A stretch of DNA of 5,465 nt. It comes from Oscillospiraceae bacterium (GTDB taxonomy: Bacteria; Bacillota; Clostridia; Oscillospirales; Acutalibacteraceae). Made by a program: the position numbers and the translations under genes. Every line of letters begins with the position of its first letter. Positions within the stretch are counted from its first letter, which is position 1. Shown here one piece after another: positions 5,380 to 5,465 of the stretch. Location of the stretch: assembly GCA_902797915.1 (NCBI GenBank), contig CADBUK010000160.1, positions 1 through 5,465 of the forward strand, in the 5' to 3' direction. The notes beneath the pieces are model-generated. The model was not told the DNA's origin. It worked only from the letters and a program-made list of their open reading frames with translations, and ran no database searches.

Positions 5380-5464
5380 TGGTGGGCAGAGGTGGATTCG
5401 AACCACCGAAGTCGTTGACGTCAGATTTACAGTCTGATCCCTTTGGCCGCTCGGGAATCTGCCC
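5380..5464 (-). tRNA. tRNA-Tyr (anticodon GTA), CCA encoded
   Basis: The - strand folds into a complete class II tRNA. The 7-bp acceptor stem is GGGCAGA (5464-5458) with TCTGCCC (5390-5384). The D-arm runs CCCGAGCGGCCAAAGGGA. The anticodon stem TCAGA/TCTGA holds loop CTGTAAA with anticodon GTA at 5430-5428. A 13-base long variable arm contains a GTC/GAC stem, and the T-arm GGTGG TTCGAAT CCACC is intact. Discriminator A is followed by a genome-encoded CCA (5382-5380). The long variable arm and GTA anticodon identify bacterial tRNA-Tyr, decoding UAC and UAU. Its promoter lies beyond the right edge of the window, where other tRNAs may be co-transcribed. A strong terminator follows immediately. 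Its 3' 20 bases are duplicated at 5227-5246. Confidence 0.97.
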
Positions 5465-5465
5465 A

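Noticed and set aside
5121..5399. CRISPR array
   Set aside because: The repeated unit occurs twice in full and once in part with irregular spacing, and it is tRNA 3'-end sequence. No spacers or cas genes are present.
5125..5437. Overlapping + strand ORFs of 97 and 61 codons ending in WAEVDSNHRSR and GGQRWIRTTE-type peptides
   Set aside because: They are antisense readings of tRNA-Tyr, its terminator and the palindromic cassette. Such peptides are well-known artefacts of translating tRNA genes. No ribosome binding site is present.

Overview
The window looks like a chromosomal segment of a gut-type anaerobic Clostridia bacterium (Ruminococcaceae/Oscillospiraceae-like). This is inferred from strong AGGAGG-type ribosome binding sites, classical TTGnnn-N17-TATAAT promoters, a sortase-type surface gene, a lipoprotein with a Ser/Thr/Glu-rich linker, and a fucose isomerase typical of glycan users. 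The species cannot be named from sequence alone.

Left part (1-1880, + strand): the last 35 codons of an NADP-type glutamate dehydrogenase, then a 129-base AT-rich leader with an 11-bp direct repeat and a strong hairpin, then a complete CTP synthase gene (pyrG) closed by a textbook intrinsic terminator. Both enzymes belong to nitrogen and nucleotide metabolism: GDH fixes ammonia into glutamate, and PyrG consumes glutamine to make CTP.

Middle (1881-4380): a single-gene unit for a small lipoprotein of unknown function, with an extended -10 promoter (+ strand), faces a single-gene unit for L-fucose isomerase (fucI, - strand) with an equally good promoter. The two share one bidirectional terminator. 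No other fucose-pathway gene lies in the window.

Right part (4381-5465, - strand): an ORF that carries only the C-terminal end of a sortase (the LSTC nucleophile region) plus a three-helix membrane tail. The signal anchor and catalytic-His part are missing. Upstream of it lies about 330 bases with no protein gene but much structure: a terminator-like hairpin, a second hairpin, an exact 20-bp copy of the tRNA-Tyr 3' end, a nested palindromic cassette, a third terminator, and finally a complete tRNA-Tyr (GTA).

The most unusual part is this tRNA-Tyr neighbourhood. A direct duplication of the tRNA 3' end brackets a 153-bp repeat period filled with hairpins, next to a sortase gene that has lost its 5' half. 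It looks like the scar of an integration/excision or repeat-insertion event at the tRNA. The rest of the window is ordinary, well-organised housekeeping and sugar-metabolism DNA.
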